A stretch of DNA of 64,000 nucleotides, from contig NZ_LMMM01000017.1 of NCBI RefSeq assembly GCF_001422245.1, positions 67,541 through 131,540 on the forward strand. Reading direction: 5' to 3'. How positions within the stretch are numbered: the stretch's first letter is position 1; each line of letters starts with the position of its first letter. The notes under the pieces were generated by a model. That model did not search any database and was not told where the DNA came from. It was given only the letters and a program-made list of their open reading frames with translations. The DNA is from Rhizobium sp. Leaf262 (lineage in GTDB: Bacteria > Pseudomonadota > Alphaproteobacteria > Rhizobiales > Rhizobiaceae). Below, piece by piece: positions 62,602 through 64,000 of the stretch. A program made the translations under genes and the position numbers.

Positions 62602-63394
62602 TGTTGTAATCCTTAACGGTTGCGGGATAGATCACCCGAACGCCAGCCTCGTTGAAGGCTTCGTCGAAAACCGGCGGGGGTGGCTCATCGGTGACGATCG
62701 TCCCGATTTCGGAAAGTGGTGCCGAGATATAGGAGCCGGGCGCTCCGAACTTGCTGTGGTCCGCGACGACAATACGGCGGTGGCTGCGCTGGAAGAGCAA
62801 GCGCTTCATGTACTGCAGGTATTTTCCCGACTCAACCAAACCATGCACTGGATGGATGCCATATGCGGCGATGATCACGGTATCGAAAACACATTCAGAA
62901 ATCGCGTCCAGCACCTGTTGGCCAGTAAGCGCCCCGTCGGCGTAGTCGTATTCTCCGCCCGTCAGCGTGACACGATGTTGCACACCGCCATGCAAGGCCT
63001 CCGCGATAGCAGGCATGTTGGTCATAACCGACATCGGACTGCCCTCGTCCAGGGCTTTGGCGACGGATAGGGTCGTACTGCCGTGCGTCATGAAGATCCA
63101 CCCGTCTCGTCCGACCAGCTTTGCCGCCAATTCCCCGATTGAGGCCTTTTGGCTACTCAGGCTGTTGACGCGCATCGAGATAGGCGCGGCCCGCGCCGTC
63201 GGTATTGCGCCACCATGGACGCGGGTGAGAAGCCCGTTCTTTTCCAAGCTCGCGAGATCACGGCGAATGGTCTCCATGGAGACCGAGTACCGCTCGGCCA
63301 TCGCAGCGATACTGACACCATCTTCTGCTTCCAGAAGGTCTGCAATGGCTTTAATGCGACTTGCTGCCGGTATTCTCGCCACGGGCCCTCCCAT
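62591..63394 (-). CDS. DeoR-family transcriptional regulator
   Basis: A 267-residue DeoR/GlpR protein. The helix-turn-helix is RIKAIADLLEAEDGVSIAAMAERYSVSMETIRRDLASLEKNGLLTRVHGG. A sugar-phosphate isomerase-like sensor domain follows, with WIFMTHGSTTLSVAKAL, VTLTGGEYDY and IVVADHSKFGAPG. Such proteins sense phosphorylated metabolites. The start is uncertain: 63394 gives the usual N-terminal length, 63433 is possible, neither with a strong site. It is co-transcribed with the phosphodiesterase gene and divergent from the binding-protein gene. Confidence 0.92.
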   Translation of the reverse strand: MGGPVARIPAASRIKAIADLLEAEDGVSIAAMAERYSVSMETIRRDLASLEKNGLLTRVHGGAIPTARAAPISMRVNSLSSQKASIGELAAKLVGRDGWIFMTHGSTTLSVAKALDEGSPMSVMTNMPAIAEALHGGVQHRVTLTGGEYDYADGALTGQQVLDAISECVFDTVIIAAYGIHPVHGLVESGKYLQYMKRLLFQRSHRRIVVADHSKFGAPGSYISAPLSEIGTIVTDEPPPPVFDEAFNEAGVRVIYPATVKDYNNAQ

Positions 63395-63744
63395 TCCCAA
63401 ACAATCCGAGTGTAAGTATCGCTGGGTGTTCATAGTGTGATGTTTTGTGGATTAATCGAGACTAAGCTGCCTGTCAATCCACTACGGCAGCATCGACTTT
63501 AAACATGTGTCGCACCGCTGAAATCAATAGGATTTTTGATGCGGGACGCTGTATCCAGCAAAAGCTAATGGGTTGGTTCAGCGATTGTTCCGACCGGGCA
63601 ATGACTAGCACGATGTCGGAATATCAATTAAAACCAAATTTAGCCTCGTAATGTCACATTTCCGTTAACAGCCATGCCTATACCGATTTGCGATCGACGC
63701 CTTGCTGGTGGAGTAACGCGCCGCGTTTCAAGAAAGGAATTTAA
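63395..63744. other. Divergent promoter region, DeoR operon and binding-protein gene
   Basis: This 350-bp stretch has no gene and is AT-richer than its flanks, as expected for two outward promoters. I found no clear repeat operator. Confidence 0.5.
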
Positions 63745-64000
63745 ATGAACTGGAAGAGACTGGCATATTGTGGAGTAGCGTCCCTGATCGGGCTGCCCTC
63801 CATCGCACAACCGGCAGGCATGGATGAACTCGTCGCGGCGGCAAAGGCCGAAGGTCAGCTTACCGTGATCGCCGTTTCCCATGATTGGTGCGGCTACGGC
63901 GCACTGATCCAGGGCTTCAAGGACAAGTACGGCCTCACCGTGAACGAACTCAATCCGAACGCTGGTTCAGGTGAAGAGTTGGCAACGATCAAGGCCAACA
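63745..64000 (+). CDS. ABC transporter solute-binding protein (family 1), N-terminal part
   Basis: Eighty-five residues from ATG at 63745 to the window end. A signal peptide, MNWKRLAYCGVASLIGLPSIAQP, is followed by MDELVAAAKAEGQLTVIAVSHDWCGYGALIQGFKDKYGLTVNEL. The start matches ferric-type/AfuA-like and phosphonate- or polyamine-type binding proteins. AAAGGAATTTAA precedes ATG. It is divergent from the DeoR/phosphodiesterase operon, so a phosphorylated ligand (sugar phosphate, phosphodiester or phosphonate) is likely; the rest lies outside the window. Confidence 0.85.
   Translation, partial: MNWKRLAYCGVASLIGLPSIAQPAGMDELVAAAKAEGQLTVIAVSHDWCGYGALIQGFKDKYGLTVNELNPNAGSGEELATIKAN

Noticed and set aside
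1-64000. CRISPR arrays, tRNA or rRNA genes, riboswitches
   Set aside because: I looked for regular spaced repeats, conserved rRNA stretches and tRNA-like cloverleaf arms on both strands and saw none; a dedicated covariance-model search could still find a small RNA.

Overview
The window looks like accessory DNA of an alphaproteobacterium of the order Rhizobiales, most likely a Rhizobium/Agrobacterium-type Rhizobiaceae member, and plausibly a plasmid or chromid. This is inferred from the GC-rich coding style, an HWE-type histidine kinase, many LysR regulators, polar amino-acid-type and UgpC-type ABC genes, and a Tn3 transposase relic. I saw no rRNA, tRNA, ribosomal, replication or conjugation genes and no CRISPR array.

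Layout. (1) 1-3.2 kb: the start of a probable mechanosensitive channel gene, then a minus-strand operon (AhpD/CMD-like protein, NmrA-type NAD(P)-binding protein, secreted cupin) closed by a clear hairpin and facing a divergent LysR gene across a nested palindrome. (2) 3.4-6.5 kb: an intact PAS-PAS-HWE histidine kinase and a stand-alone receiver, interleaved with decayed copies of both (a receiver relic and a kinase relic with an in-frame amber codon). (3) 6.6-14.8 kb: a complete, tightly overlapping Nit1C-type operon (nitB, nitrilase nitC, radical SAM nitD, acetyltransferase nitE, AIR-synthase-like nitF, nitG, flavin oxidoreductase nitH). It ends in an LnmK/Pnap_2097-like acyl-thioester gene and is faced by a MocR regulator with TTGTAT/ATACAA repeats between them. 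This family of clusters is associated with nitrogen starvation and with growth on cyanide.

(4) 14.9-52.7 kb: a long island of electrophile, quinone and flavin chemistry. A one-direction train of isochorismatase-like, pirin, EmrA, EmrB, pirin, DoxX, NTF2-like and dihydrolipoamide-dehydrogenase-like genes lies behind a LysR gene. It is followed by HxlR/quinone reductase, Nudix, ALDH/LysR, Tat-type haloperoxidase-like and metallo-beta-lactamase-fold hydrolases, two AraC genes, an exported Asp-nucleophile hydrolase, a TehA-like transporter, PAS, DUF1348 and CMD genes. Then come GST, a three-part PNPOx/ferredoxin-reductase/ferredoxin fusion, an exported hydrolase, a luciferase-like monooxygenase, a second isochorismatase-like protein, a YdeP-type molybdopterin oxidoreductase, and small FMN and SRPBCC proteins. 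Several families occur in pairs, which suggests parallel acquisition or duplication of small LysR/AraC-controlled detoxification modules.

(5) 53.3-60.3 kb: an orphan UgpC-type ATPase abuts a doubly truncated Tn3 transposase. An operon of GntR/FCD regulator, kduI, two permeases, ATPase and binding protein follows. The binding protein keeps the carboxylate-binding Arg but has lost the amino-group-binding Asp of amino-acid receptors, which fits uptake of a uronate-like acid for KduI. (6) 61.1-64 kb: a secondary operon of DeoR regulator and phosphodiesterase/alkaline-phosphatase-fold enzyme, divergent from an ABC solute-binding protein cut by the window end.
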